From the NCBI RefSeq assembly GCF_013170705.1, contig NZ_CP033334.1, positions 620,001-684,000 on the forward strand: a stretch of DNA of 64,000 nt, written 5' to 3'. The position numbers were made by a program, and so were the translations under genes. Below, in pieces: positions 47,658 to 57,051 of this stretch. The first letter of the stretch is position 1. Each line of letters begins with the position of its first letter. Below the pieces are notes generated by a model. The model ran no database searches, was not told where the DNA came from, and was given only the letters and a program-made list of their open reading frames with translations. The stretch comes from Mesorhizobium loti (lineage in GTDB: Bacteria; Pseudomonadota; Alphaproteobacteria; Rhizobiales; Rhizobiaceae).

Positions 47658-48932
47658 CTATTTCTTCTTCGCCAGATCGTTGGCATAGGCCTCGAGCTCG
47701 TTGAGGCCGCCCTTGATGTCGGTGCGGGTGCCCGTGACCAGTTCCTCGAGGATGATGCCCCAACGGTCGCCGAGATCGGGCCAGCGCGGATCCTGCCAGA
47801 AGTTCACCGCCGTGACCTTGCCGGTCTCGGCTAGCGCCTGACCGAGATCGGCGCCGTAGATATCGGCGAATTCCTTGCTGGATAGGATGCTGGTGCGGTT
47901 CAGCTCGCCGAACTGGTGGGCGTCGAGCCGGCGCTTCTCGTTTTCCTTCGAGGTTGCCCAGGCGATGAACAGGCCGGCGCATTTCTTCGAAGCGTCGTCG
48001 GCATTGGCCTTCGCCGCGATGGCAAGGCCATGGCCGTAACCGCCGCCGGGCAGTGGCGAGGGCGGCGGCAGGAAGCCGATCTTGCCGACCACCTGCGAGG
48101 TCTTCGGATCGACCGCCATGCCCGACAGCGGTGTCGATTCGACGAGGATGGCGACCTGGCCGGAGAGGAAGGCGCCGGTCGATTCATCCCAGCTGCCGGT
48201 CTGCGTGCCGGGGGCCGAGTCCTTGAAGAGTTTCAGATAGGTTTCGGTCGCCTTGACGGCGGCGTCCGAATTGAAGACCGGCTTGCCGCCATCAAACCAC
48301 TGACCGCCATAGGCCTTGAAGAAGGGCATCCAGCGCCAGACATTGGCGCCCGAACCGCGTGCGCCGCGCAGCGCGATGCCATACATGCCCTTGTCCGGAT
48401 TGGTTAGCTTTGGCACATCGGCGATCAGCTCGTCGAGTGTCTTCGGCGGCTGGATGCCGGCGGCCTCCAGCACGTCCTTGCGGTAGACCATCAGGTCGCC
48501 GCCGCCAGTCAGCGGTGCGAACCAGACCTTGCCGTCATAGGTCGCGACCTTCTGGCGGCCGGGATCGAAGTCGGCGTAGTCATAGTCAGCCGGATAATAG
48601 TCGGTCAGCGGCACGATCCATTTCGACGAGGCGAACAGAGCGACATTGGCTTCGTCGACGTAGTAGACGTTGTAGTTGCCGACGGTGGACGCATCGGCGC
48701 GCGATTTCGCGCGGCGGTCGTTTTCGTTCAGATAGTCGATCTGGAAGCCGGCGCCGGCGAGCTTCTCGAACTCGGCCTTGGAGTCCTCCAGAAGCGTCAG
48801 GCCGTCGCGTGGCTGCGCCAGCACCTTGACCGGCGCCGTGCAGACCGGCGCCTGCGCCAATGCGATGGTTGATACGGTAGCGGAAAGCATGAAAGCTGCG
48901 CCCAAGCCCGCAGCGAGCCGAATTGGTTTCAT
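47658..48932 (-). CDS. Sugar/polyol ABC transporter substrate-binding protein
   Basis: This encodes 424 residues from the ATG at 48932 (GGAGGAG upstream). The signal peptide covers residues 1-27 (ending IALAQA). The mature protein is a type-I solute-binding protein with VWFAPLTGGGDLMVYRKD and GGYGHGLAIAAKANADDA. With the two permeases and the ATPase it forms a complete importer, and the dehydrogenase in the operon suggests a pentitol such as xylitol as ligand. Confidence 0.9.
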   Translation of the reverse strand: MKPIRLAAGLGAAFMLSATVSTIALAQAPVCTAPVKVLAQPRDGLTLLEDSKAEFEKLAGAGFQIDYLNENDRRAKSRADASTVGNYNVYYVDEANVALFASSKWIVPLTDYYPADYDYADFDPGRQKVATYDGKVWFAPLTGGGDLMVYRKDVLEAAGIQPPKTLDELIADVPKLTNPDKGMYGIALRGARGSGANVWRWMPFFKAYGGQWFDGGKPVFNSDAAVKATETYLKLFKDSAPGTQTGSWDESTGAFLSGQVAILVESTPLSGMAVDPKTSQVVGKIGFLPPPSPLPGGGYGHGLAIAAKANADDASKKCAGLFIAWATSKENEKRRLDAHQFGELNRTSILSSKEFADIYGADLGQALAETGKVTAVNFWQDPRWPDLGDRWGIILEELVTGTRTDIKGGLNELEAYANDLAKKK

Positions 48933-49173
48933 TGATTTTTCTCCTCCAGGAACACTCGCGGGAAGCGGACATCCTCGGGGTCTGCGATCCTCACCATCGC
49001 CCGAGCGACAAGCCACCCATCGCCAAAATGAGGAGTTCAGCCGGACCAAGCTAGAAGCCCCGTTGCAGCAAACATGTACTTTTATGCATTGTGCAGCGCA
49101 AAAAATGGCGCCTCGGAACAAAGTCCGTCACACGAGTATCGATCGCATCCGAACCGTCGATTTCAGGGCGTGG

Positions 49174-50091
49174 TTATGCGCGCATCGTCAACCGTTGTCG
49201 CGACAGCTTGCGGTAGGATGACGGCGTCATCTTGTGCTTGCGCAGGAAGGCGCGGTTGAAGTTCGAGATGTTCATGTAGCCGACCTGGAAACAGATGTCG
49301 GTGATGGCAACATCGGTATCCGCCAGCAGCTTGCAGGCCTGCCAGAGCCTGAGCTTGGCAAGGTGGTCGCTGAAGGAGTTGCCGGTGTTTTTCTGGAAGA
49401 AGCGCGAAAATGTGCTCTCCGTCATTCCCGCGAGCTCGGCCACGTCGGGCAGCTTCAGATCCTCGGCGAAGTGCTGGAACAGATAGGTCAGCGTGCGCTG
49501 GATGATGTCGAGCGACGCGGCATCGAGAACCGGGGAGAAATCCGGCGAAGACAAGAGTTCGTACTCGTCGGTCCTGGCCAGGAGGTCGACGAGCTCGAGG
49601 AACAGGCAGAGGCGGGCGAGCCCATGCACCGTCCCCATCCGCTCCATCAGTTCGGCGCCCTCCAGCGCCGTGCGACCGTGAAAGACCATGCCGCGCAGCG
49701 ACCGCTCCAGGAACGGCTCCAGTTCGCGCAGTTCGGGCAACAGGCCCGCCGAGCCGCGCAACCTCTGCGCGTCGAATTGCAGGACGATGTCGCGGCCTTC
49801 GATCAGCTCGCCCGGCTGCACCGCCGTCACCCAGTCATGCGGCAGGCCGCCGCCGACGATGGTCAGGTAGCCAGGCCCGAACTCGCCAATGTGATCGCCG
49901 ACCAGGACCACGCCGGAGGATTTCCGCAGCAGGTGGATTTCGTACTCGGGGTGGAAATTCCAGACATTGCGCTCCCAGGGATAGTCGTCGAGCCGCCACA
50001 GAAAGCTGTCGCTGGCTTCGGTGACGATATGTTCGAAGGCTGGTGCTGTGCGAAGCGTGGCAACGGGGTTTTTTCTGCGCTTGAACTGCAT
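49174..50091 (-). CDS. AraC family regulator of the second polyol operon
   Basis: This encodes 305 residues. The N-terminal half (about 15-160) is a cupin-type sensing domain (WNFHPEYEIHLL, GPGYLTIVGGGLPHDW). The C-terminal two-HTH AraC domain has LPDVAELAGMTESTFSRFFQ and ITDICFQVGYMNISNFNRAF. It lies directly upstream of the binding-protein gene on the same strand with a 241-base gap, so it probably activates that operon in response to its polyol. Confidence 0.9.
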   Translation of the reverse strand: MQFKRRKNPVATLRTAPAFEHIVTEASDSFLWRLDDYPWERNVWNFHPEYEIHLLRKSSGVVLVGDHIGEFGPGYLTIVGGGLPHDWVTAVQPGELIEGRDIVLQFDAQRLRGSAGLLPELRELEPFLERSLRGMVFHGRTALEGAELMERMGTVHGLARLCLFLELVDLLARTDEYELLSSPDFSPVLDAASLDIIQRTLTYLFQHFAEDLKLPDVAELAGMTESTFSRFFQKNTGNSFSDHLAKLRLWQACKLLADTDVAITDICFQVGYMNISNFNRAFLRKHKMTPSSYRKLSRQRLTMRA

Positions 50092-50220
50092 TCATACCTC
50101 CCGGAACTCACCGGTTATGTATCTCCCGGCCAATCCTCAGCATATCGGGCCGGCAAGATAACAAGCAGCCGACTAGCTGCCTGTTTGCGCAGTTCATGCC
50201 CTGATAGGCTATGACTTGGG

Positions 50221-51414
50221 TCAGTAGTCGATACGATCTCGCCTCTCTTTACCACCTAGTCCATGCATGTAAACCGATCCATAAGCCGTAAGAACGTCGC
50301 TCCTACTAGATGCCTTTATTCTTTCAAGTATAATACTGGCCATTCTCCGGACTTCAAAAATGGCCATTCCAAGTTCGTGTCGCTTCGGAAGATCCTTATT
50401 CCCAAGGGTTTCGCGCAGATTTCTTAGCCTATCTAGGGGGGCCGGATGCGTTCTCGACACGGCAAAATTCGGGACATCGGAATGCTCAACAGCCATAAAT
50501 TCGATAAGGTATAGATAAAGAAAAATATTAAAAGCAGCTACGGCTAACTTCGAACGATAATCGCGATTTGTTACCACTCTAATTGCGTGTAAATCTGCCT
50601 CATATTCAAAGGCGTGCTCATAAATAATTTGATCTTCATTGCGATCTGCCATCCTTAATTCTGCCACCGACGATAGATGACCAAGTAGAAAGTGAGCGTA
50701 TTCGTGACCATAGGTAAACTCAACCATCGCATCAACGCTCTGTCGGATCGCTGCTTCAACTGGTTTTGGCAAAATCCCTCGCGGATCGATATCGAAATCC
50801 TGAGCCTCACTACCAACCATAACGCGAAGGCCTATTAAGCCTGCGTTTACGCAATCTTCTGGCAGAATTCCATAGCGGGTCCCGTGAAGGCAGATTGTCA
50901 TGTAGTAATAGAAATATTTTAACGCCTCGGATACTATAACTACTTCGCCAAGAACCGATTTCAGGCAAATGGCGTTAGCTTCTATCAGCGGCACAAATCC
51001 GGATGGAACCGATCTTAAAGCTTTTCGATCTTTGTGCGGAATCTTCAATATGTAATTCCTATGGTATTTATTAAAAGTATCGTAGTATCCGGAGAGTGTC
51101 CATATACGGCCCCCTCTCTCAAATTTCTTTCGACGTTCAATCATGACACGATTTAGGCGGCTTGAATCGGCTATGGTAATTGCTCTAAGCCGAAGTAGAT
51201 AGTCATGGGATGTTTTAAGTGACCTTAGCCGAATTATCTCTTTCTTTGCGCAAAAAGGAACAAGAAAATCCTCTTCTGGAGTTAGCTCCTCATCTCTCGG
51301 GCCGAAATCGGTGATATAGAAACTGCCCTCCTCATCTCCGACGATGACACCGTTAGCCGCGCGGCGCGATCCAGGAAACAGGATAAGCGCCTGCCTGATT
51401 TTCTCTTCGTCCAT
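50221..51414 (-). CDS. AT-rich orphan HEXXH metalloprotease-like protein
   Basis: This encodes 397 residues. A gluzincin-type zinc motif HEYAH lies at residues 237-241 (TYGHEYAHFLLGH), with a downstream FEYEADLHAI (about 269-278) that can supply the third ligand (Glu272) in the ExxxD/EAD form of M48-like proteases. No signal peptide is seen; the region around 160-178 is aromatic but not a clear membrane helix. No family name is certain. Base composition and codon use differ from the neighbours, with many A/T-ending codons, which indicates recent transfer. No mobile gene is nearby. A role in defence or stress is only a suggestion. Confidence 0.75.
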   Translation of the reverse strand: MDEEKIRQALILFPGSRRAANGVIVGDEEGSFYITDFGPRDEELTPEEDFLVPFCAKKEIIRLRSLKTSHDYLLRLRAITIADSSRLNRVMIERRKKFERGGRIWTLSGYYDTFNKYHRNYILKIPHKDRKALRSVPSGFVPLIEANAICLKSVLGEVVIVSEALKYFYYYMTICLHGTRYGILPEDCVNAGLIGLRVMVGSEAQDFDIDPRGILPKPVEAAIRQSVDAMVEFTYGHEYAHFLLGHLSSVAELRMADRNEDQIIYEHAFEYEADLHAIRVVTNRDYRSKLAVAAFNIFLYLYLIEFMAVEHSDVPNFAVSRTHPAPLDRLRNLRETLGNKDLPKRHELGMAIFEVRRMASIILERIKASSRSDVLTAYGSVYMHGLGGKERRDRIDY

Positions 51415-51695
51415 CCAGACGTAACTTTCGTAGTTGCTCCGCTTGAGGCGGTCGACCTGAAACCAAATGTGGTTACCAATCTAACTGTTCGTGCCCCTAC
51501 GGCAATGCCGGCGCTAGTCTTTGCTGAGAGGTGCAAGTTTGCCATCTGGCTCAATCGGTACCCGCTCCTCCTCCCTTGCCTTCATGTCGCATTTCGTTCA
51601 ATAGACGGCGCAAACGCCGTGAAACCATAGGTTTCGCGTTTGACATGCGGCTTCCGGCTTCTTGCCGACGTGCCGCGCCTGGAAAGAGCGGAACA

Positions 51696-53099
51696 ATGTC
51701 TGCGATCGAAGCCGGCGCTCGCGCGCCGGAAAATCTTTGGCGTCAGGAAATCAAGGCGACGCTGGCGCTGGCCTGGCCGATGGTGCTGACCAATCTCGGC
51801 CAAACGGCGATGACGGCCACCGACGTCATGATGATGGGACGGCTCGGGCCGGATACGCTGGCGAGCGGCGCGCTTGGCGCCAACCTCTATTTCATGCCGC
51901 TGATCTTCGGCCTCGGCCTGATGCTGGCAACCTCGCCTATGATCGCAACCGAGCTTGGCCGTCGCCGCCATTCGGTGCGCGACCTGCGCCGCACCGTGCG
52001 CCAGGGCTTGTGGCTGGCGATCCTGATCTCGATCCCGATCTGGATCTTCCTGTGGCATGGCGAATCCATTCTGCTGGCGATGGGCCAGGAGCCTGCTTTG
52101 GCGCACCAGGCAGGCATCTACCTGCGCTGGCTGGAATGGGCGGTGCTGCCTTTCTATGGCTACATCGTGCTGCGCTCGTTCATCTCGGCGCTGGAACGCC
52201 CTGGTTGGGCTCTGGTCATCGTTTTCGTCGCAGTCGCCTGCAACGCGCTCTTCAACTGGGTGTTCATGTTCGGCAATCTCGGCTTTCCGGCAATGGGCAT
52301 CTCCGGCTCGGGCCTTGCCACCTCGCTGTCCAGCACGCTGATGTTCGCCGGCATGGCAGCGGTGGTGATGCTGGAGAAGAGGTTCCGACGCTACCGCCTG
52401 TTCGGGCGCTTCTGGCGATCCGACTGGCAGCGTTTCAAGGGCCTGCTTCGGCTCGGCCTGCCGATCGCCGGCATCCTCGCCTTCGAGGTGACGATCTTCA
52501 ACGCCGCGGCGCTGCTGATGGGCCTGATCGACGCGGATTCGCTGGCAGCGCACGCCATCGCCATCCAGATCGCCTCGATCTCCTTCATGGTGCCGCTTGG
52601 CCTCAACCAGGCGGTGACGGTGCGCGTCGGCCTCGCGCACGGCGCAGGCAATCCGGAAGGCGTCTCGCGTGCCGGCTGGACCGCCTTTGTCATCGGCGTC
52701 TCGTTCATGGCGCTGATGGGGCTGGTGATGATCCTGTGGCCGCATCCGCTGATCAGCGCCTTCATCGATCTGGCCAACCCGGCCAACGCCAGGGTGATCA
52801 CGCTTGCCGTGTCGTTCCTGGCCTTCGCCGCCCTGTTCCAGGTCTTCGACGGCGCGCAAGCGGTCGCCGCCGGCATGCTGCGCGGCCTGCATGACACCAA
52901 GGTGCCGATGATCTACGCCGCGATCGGCTATTGGGGCGTGGGCCTGCCGCTTGGCGTGCTGCTCGCCTTCCATTTCGGCTTGCACGGCGTCGGCATCTGG
53001 ATGGGCCTCTCGACAGGGCTGGCCGTGGTGGCGGCGCTGCTCCTGGCGCGCTGGCTGCGCCGCGACCGGATCGCGCCGTCGCTTGCCTTCGGGCATTGA
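51696..53099 (+). CDS. MATE family efflux transporter
   Basis: The start at 51696 gives 467 residues; the frame is open upstream but without MATE similarity. Twelve hydrophobic helices are arranged as two repeats of six, with the family pattern TNLGQTAMTATDVMMMGRLG in the first helix pair and VFDGAQAVAAGMLRGLHDTK in the second half. Such transporters export cationic organic compounds in exchange for Na+ or H+. The substrate is unknown. Codon use is typical for the region, in contrast to the neighbouring metalloprotease gene. Confidence 0.88.
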   Translation: MSAIEAGARAPENLWRQEIKATLALAWPMVLTNLGQTAMTATDVMMMGRLGPDTLASGALGANLYFMPLIFGLGLMLATSPMIATELGRRRHSVRDLRRTVRQGLWLAILISIPIWIFLWHGESILLAMGQEPALAHQAGIYLRWLEWAVLPFYGYIVLRSFISALERPGWALVIVFVAVACNALFNWVFMFGNLGFPAMGISGSGLATSLSSTLMFAGMAAVVMLEKRFRRYRLFGRFWRSDWQRFKGLLRLGLPIAGILAFEVTIFNAAALLMGLIDADSLAAHAIAIQIASISFMVPLGLNQAVTVRVGLAHGAGNPEGVSRAGWTAFVIGVSFMALMGLVMILWPHPLISAFIDLANPANARVITLAVSFLAFAALFQVFDGAQAVAAGMLRGLHDTKVPMIYAAIGYWGVGLPLGVLLAFHFGLHGVGIWMGLSTGLAVVAALLLARWLRRDRIAPSLAFGH

Positions 53100-53393
53100 A
53101 GCGGACGGCCGCCGGCTGCCTGGCTGCCGACATTGCGGCTCATTGGACGGAGCCTTCATGTCAGCCCACGAAACGTTCGCTTTGCGCCCCCAACTTGGAC
53201 GTAGTGGACAATTTTGCTATTGCCCCAAAAGCAGACATCTAGCGCGACCACCTCGGAGGTCGCTTCCGCGCCAGGAAACTATCCCGATAGGCGGCTTGCG
53301 TTGTCGGCGGGAGAGCACTTCGTCCGACTTTAAGGTCGGCCCGCAAAGGGTACAATGTAACGGTGGGTGCGTGGCGTCATCGAGCGTAGGTAG
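53100..53393. other. Intergenic region with small hairpins
   Basis: This 294-base gap holds no supported gene. It contains a short hairpin CCGAC-TTTAAG-GTCGG near 53327-53342 and the word CAAAAGCAGACAT at 53226-53238, whose inverted near-copy lies at 56894-56906 on the other side of the signalling cluster. Confidence 0.45.
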
Positions 53394-53780
53394 TCAGCTA
53401 TTGTCGGAATGCTGCTGATTCAGCAACGTCGACAAGGCCGCGATAATCTGCGGCAGGAAGAAGGGTTTGGTGATCATGACGCTTTCCGGAACACCCTCGG
53501 CACCCCAGTGGATGGCGCTATCGCCACTCATGTAGATCACGGGTATTGTCGGGTTGGCCCGGCGCAGATGCCGTGCAACCTCCCAACCGGATTTACCCGC
53601 CCCCAGGCGTATGTCGGTGACGAGGCCCTTGAACTTGACCGGCTCGGCGTCGAAGAACGCCATGGCCTGGGCCGCGTTTTGAGCCCCTACGACTTCAAAG
53701 CCAGCTTCTTCCAGGGCCGACTCGACGTCAAGCAGGATCAGATGCTCATCCTCGACGACCAGAACCGCGCCGTTGTTCAT
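53394..53780 (-). CDS. Stand-alone CheY-like response regulator receiver
   Basis: This encodes 128 residues, a single receiver domain. The acidic pocket is Glu10-Asp11, the phosphoacceptor is Asp56 (VTDIRLG), and the conserved Lys is in ITKPF near the C-terminus. There is no output domain, so it works through protein contacts, as many single-domain regulators do. It lies upstream-adjacent (in map order) to the LOV-GGDEF-EAL gene, on the same strand with a gap of 161 bases. Confidence 0.9.
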   Translation of the reverse strand: MNNGAVLVVEDEHLILLDVESALEEAGFEVVGAQNAAQAMAFFDAEPVKFKGLVTDIRLGAGKSGWEVARHLRRANPTIPVIYMSGDSAIHWGAEGVPESVMITKPFFLPQIIAALSTLLNQQHSDNS

Positions 53781-53941
53781 CTGGATGCTCCCCTTGGCCG
53801 TCCCACCCTACGGTTTCGACCCCGATTTAGTTCCATCTAATAATTCACGATGTGGGTCCGGGCTCGAGTCTTGAACGAATGCGCCAAACGGTCCGCGTTC
53901 AGAGCTTTGGTCACATCTCGACTGGCTGGCCGTGCGAGCCC

Positions 53942-55660
53942 TCAAATCAGCGATTCAAATCCTGCAGCGTCGACCGGCCGACCGAACAGAAATCCTTGCC
54001 CGAAATCGCAGTCCATCTCGCGCAACAGCGTGCGTTCCACCTCTGTCTCTATTCCCTCGGCGACGACATGAAAGCCGAGTTCCCTGGAAATCCTGATGAT
54101 GGACTCGATGATGACCCGCTTGGATCGGCTTTGCGCCAGCCCTTTGACAAAACCGCGATCGATCTTGATCTCCGTGAGGGGGAAGTCTTCGAGGTAGCGC
54201 AGATTGGCGTAGCCGGTTCCGAAGTCATCGATGGACAGGCCGACGCCCAGTTCGCGCAGGTGTCTCATGATCGACAGCATTTCCGCGGAACTTTCGACCA
54301 TCAGGCTCTCGGTGAGCTCAAGCTTGATCCATGCAGCATCGGCGCCACTGGCGGTAAGCACGTCGGAGACAAATTTCGGCATGTCACGAAGCTTGAACTC
54401 AAGCGGCGAGACATTGAACGAGAAGACTATCGGCACTTGTCGGTCCCTGTTCACGCGCGCGGCAAAGTCCGCGACGGTGCGAAGGCCACGGGCGCCGATG
54501 TCGAGTATAAGACCCGTGTCTTCGGCATGGCTGATGAACTTGTCCGGCGACTGCATCCCAAACAGGCCATGGTGCCATCGCAACAGGGCTTCTGCACCGA
54601 CAACCGTTCCCGTGGCGAGGTCGACCTGCGGCTGGTAGTGAGAATCGAACTCGTCATGTTCCAGGGCCTGCTGCATTTCGCTGGTCATGCGCAGTCGGTT
54701 TCGCGCACGCCTATCGTCCTCGGAACTGAATGCGCAAATATCGAGGAACGCCGACGACTTCGACCGATGCAAAGCGGCACCGGCACGACGAACCAGCGTT
54801 ATGGCGTCCGTCGTCTGGTTGCCAACGACATAGCCCGTCGCGAAACGGATCCTGATCGTTGCGCCCGCCACGAGATAACGCGGCGCCAGGGACTGCCGGA
54901 TCATTTCGATTGCCGCTTGGGCCTCGTCGGCATGGCCAAGCGGCTGGGCGAGCGCAAACTCATTGGATCCCGTGCGGCAGACCAATGCAGCACCTGTGTT
55001 GGTCAGGCGTCGCGCAATCTGCACCAGCACCTGGTCGCCAACATCATATCCGTACCCTTCGTTGATGTCATGGAAACGAGCCATGTCGATCTTGACAAGC
55101 AGGATCGGCCGTTCCCCTTGACGCAGCAGGATGTCGACGTCCTCGACGAAGGCGTATCTGTTGAGAACACCGGTGAGCATGTCGGCGCGGGTGCTCTGGG
55201 CAATTTGCGCGGCGGCGACCCTGCTCGCCGTCACGTCCCGCATCAGTCCGATATAGTGCGTCGGCTCGCCACCAGCGATGCTCATAGGTGCGAGGCGGAG
55301 TTCGTTCCAGAACCAGCTACCGTCCTTGCGGAAGTTCTTCAGCGTGACGGCAACATCCTCACGCCGGGCGATGGCTTCGCGAATGGCCTGGATTTCGGGT
55401 TGAAGGCGATCGCTGCCTTGCAGGAAGCGGCAGTTTCTCCCGATCAGTTCGTCGCTGGAATAGCCGGTGATGTCCTGGAACGCGCGGTTGACGTAGACGA
55501 GCGCCATACCCTTTTCACGCAGATCGCTGATGGCCAAACCATCCCTGGATAGATCGGGCAGCCGGGCCGCGATCCCTTCCGGCACGCCATAGCGGCGCGG
55601 GTTCGCGACCGCGGTACTGCGGATCAGATTGCCGAACCCGGCCTTGAAAATCTCTGTCAT
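53942..55660 (-). CDS. LOV-GGDEF-EAL protein: blue-light-linked c-di-GMP phosphodiesterase candidate
   Basis: This encodes 572 residues. The N-terminal PAS domain (about 40-145) has the LOV signature GRNCRFLQG with the flavin-adduct Cys77, then NFRKDGSWFWNELRLAP and IGLMRDVT, as in plant and bacterial LOV photosensors. The GGDEF domain (about 155-310) has a degenerate motif GSNEF at 231-235, so cyclase activity is unlikely. The EAL domain (about 325-570) is complete: EAL at 357-359, ELTES, DDFGTGY at 479-484, KID at 499-501, EGIETE and QGFLFGRP. It probably hydrolyses c-di-GMP under blue-light control. It is divergent from the MEDS-LuxR gene. Confidence 0.9.
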   Translation of the reverse strand: MTEIFKAGFGNLIRSTAVANPRRYGVPEGIAARLPDLSRDGLAISDLREKGMALVYVNRAFQDITGYSSDELIGRNCRFLQGSDRLQPEIQAIREAIARREDVAVTLKNFRKDGSWFWNELRLAPMSIAGGEPTHYIGLMRDVTASRVAAAQIAQSTRADMLTGVLNRYAFVEDVDILLRQGERPILLVKIDMARFHDINEGYGYDVGDQVLVQIARRLTNTGAALVCRTGSNEFALAQPLGHADEAQAAIEMIRQSLAPRYLVAGATIRIRFATGYVVGNQTTDAITLVRRAGAALHRSKSSAFLDICAFSSEDDRRARNRLRMTSEMQQALEHDEFDSHYQPQVDLATGTVVGAEALLRWHHGLFGMQSPDKFISHAEDTGLILDIGARGLRTVADFAARVNRDRQVPIVFSFNVSPLEFKLRDMPKFVSDVLTASGADAAWIKLELTESLMVESSAEMLSIMRHLRELGVGLSIDDFGTGYANLRYLEDFPLTEIKIDRGFVKGLAQSRSKRVIIESIIRISRELGFHVVAEGIETEVERTLLREMDCDFGQGFLFGRPVDAAGFESLI

Positions 55661-55845
55661 GTTGGGGCCACGGCTGATAGTATCCGGAGATGCATGCCCC
55701 CATAGATGGCCAGCTATCGCGCATATTCTACTGGCACGATCAACAGGTTCCGTAACGGAATGGCCGACGTGGCGTGGGCCGCCGTCGGCTGCGACTGATT
55801 TAGTGGCTCAGTGACGTACTCGTGCACCCGGAAAGCGGCATCGAC

Positions 55846-56697
55846 ATGAACGATGAGTCTGCCCACGCGCTCCGCAAGTCCGGCATCCGCGTCATGGGCG
55901 AGATATCCTGGGGCACACACATCTGCGTCTTCTACGAAGCGGAAGAGGACCTGTTAGCCACCAACGCTTCCTATTTCGCGGCTGGCCTGGAGGACAACGA
56001 ATTCTGCATCTGGGCGGTCTCCGATCCGATCGACGCAGAGACGGCGAAGGATGCGTTGCGGCAGTCCATTCCCGACATTGATGCACGCCTGGTGGCCGGC
56101 CAGATGGAGATGATCCCAGCCACTGACTGGTATCTTCCGGGTGGGGAGTTCGACATGCAGCACATCACCGGCGGCTGGGATGAGAAGCTGCGCGCAGCCC
56201 GGGAAAGAGGCTTCGCCGGGATGAGAGTGAGCGGCAACGCATTCTGGATAGGGACAAGCCACTGGAAGGAGTTTTGCCAGTACGAGCATGAACTCGACCG
56301 GTCACTGGCGGGCCAGAAGATGGTGGTGTTGTGCACTTATTCCCTGTCGAAAAGCAGGGCCGTTGACCTGCTCGATGTGGCGCGCGCCCACCAATTCACC
56401 ATCACCCGGCGAAAGGGGGAATGGGAATTTCTAGAGACGCCGGAGCTTCAGGCCGCCAAGCAGGAGATCAGGAAGCTGAATGGCGCACTGGATGTCCTCG
56501 CGGACACCGGCCATGCCGCTTTCACAGCCCGCGAGCGTGTCGTGCTCGCCCAAATCGTCAGGGGTTATTCGAGCAAGGAGATTGCCCGCACCCTGGGAAT
56601 TGCCCCGCGAACGGTCGAGTTCCACAGGGCCAATCTTCTCAAGAAAACCAACGCACGAAGCACGGTCCACCTCTTGCGCATAGTTCTTGGCGAGTAG
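55846..56697 (+). CDS. MEDS-LuxR regulator
   Basis: From the ATG at 55846 it has 283 residues; GTG at 55822 is in frame. The N-terminal MEDS domain (about 20-185) is a RecA-like sensory fold known from DcmR and related regulators, with WGTHICVFYEAEEDLL and LCTYSLSK. The C-terminal LuxR helix-turn-helix has FTARERVVLAQIVRGYSSKEIARTLGIAPRTVEFHRANLL (given here in description; residues about 219-260). It is a transcription factor that may answer the same signal as the divergent LOV-EAL gene, 185 bases away. Confidence 0.87.
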   Translation: MNDESAHALRKSGIRVMGEISWGTHICVFYEAEEDLLATNASYFAAGLEDNEFCIWAVSDPIDAETAKDALRQSIPDIDARLVAGQMEMIPATDWYLPGGEFDMQHITGGWDEKLRAARERGFAGMRVSGNAFWIGTSHWKEFCQYEHELDRSLAGQKMVVLCTYSLSKSRAVDLLDVARAHQFTITRRKGEWEFLETPELQAAKQEIRKLNGALDVLADTGHAAFTARERVVLAQIVRGYSSKEIARTLGIAPRTVEFHRANLLKKTNARSTVHLLRIVLGE

Positions 56698-57051
56698 CAC
56701 AAGTCCTGATTGCTCCTGCGATGGGAAACTGGACCAGAGCCTGTGCTCAGCGCGGCCAGCGAGTGCCGTTTTGCCGGCGATGAAACAGCGCCATGCGGTG
56801 CGTCTCAGGGTATGTCCTATCGGCGAGCCGACATGGCCGACCGTGGATGATTGCCGATCGCCTCCAATTCAAGCCAATGCGTACGGGCGCCGAATGTCCG
56901 CTTTTGACATTCCGAACCTCAAAGCGGACCGTCCGCTTGCGACCCCAAAGTTGACGCACCCAACGTCATCCAATGACCCCAACAGGCATTCGAGCGCCTC
57001 CTATAGTTTTTTAGTCTCCGCCGATGTTCGCCAACACAGCATGCTCTCCAC
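56698..57051. other. Intergenic region between convergent genes
   Basis: No gene or strong terminator is visible in these 354 bases. The segment 56890-56950 has words around TCCGCTTTTG and AAAGCGGAC that form weak local dyads and resemble a degenerate dispersed element. Confidence 0.4.

Noticed and set aside
53159..53418. Short plus-strand open frame after the MATE gene
   Set aside because: It has mixed, Cys/Arg-rich composition without motif and overlaps the receiver gene; judged non-coding.
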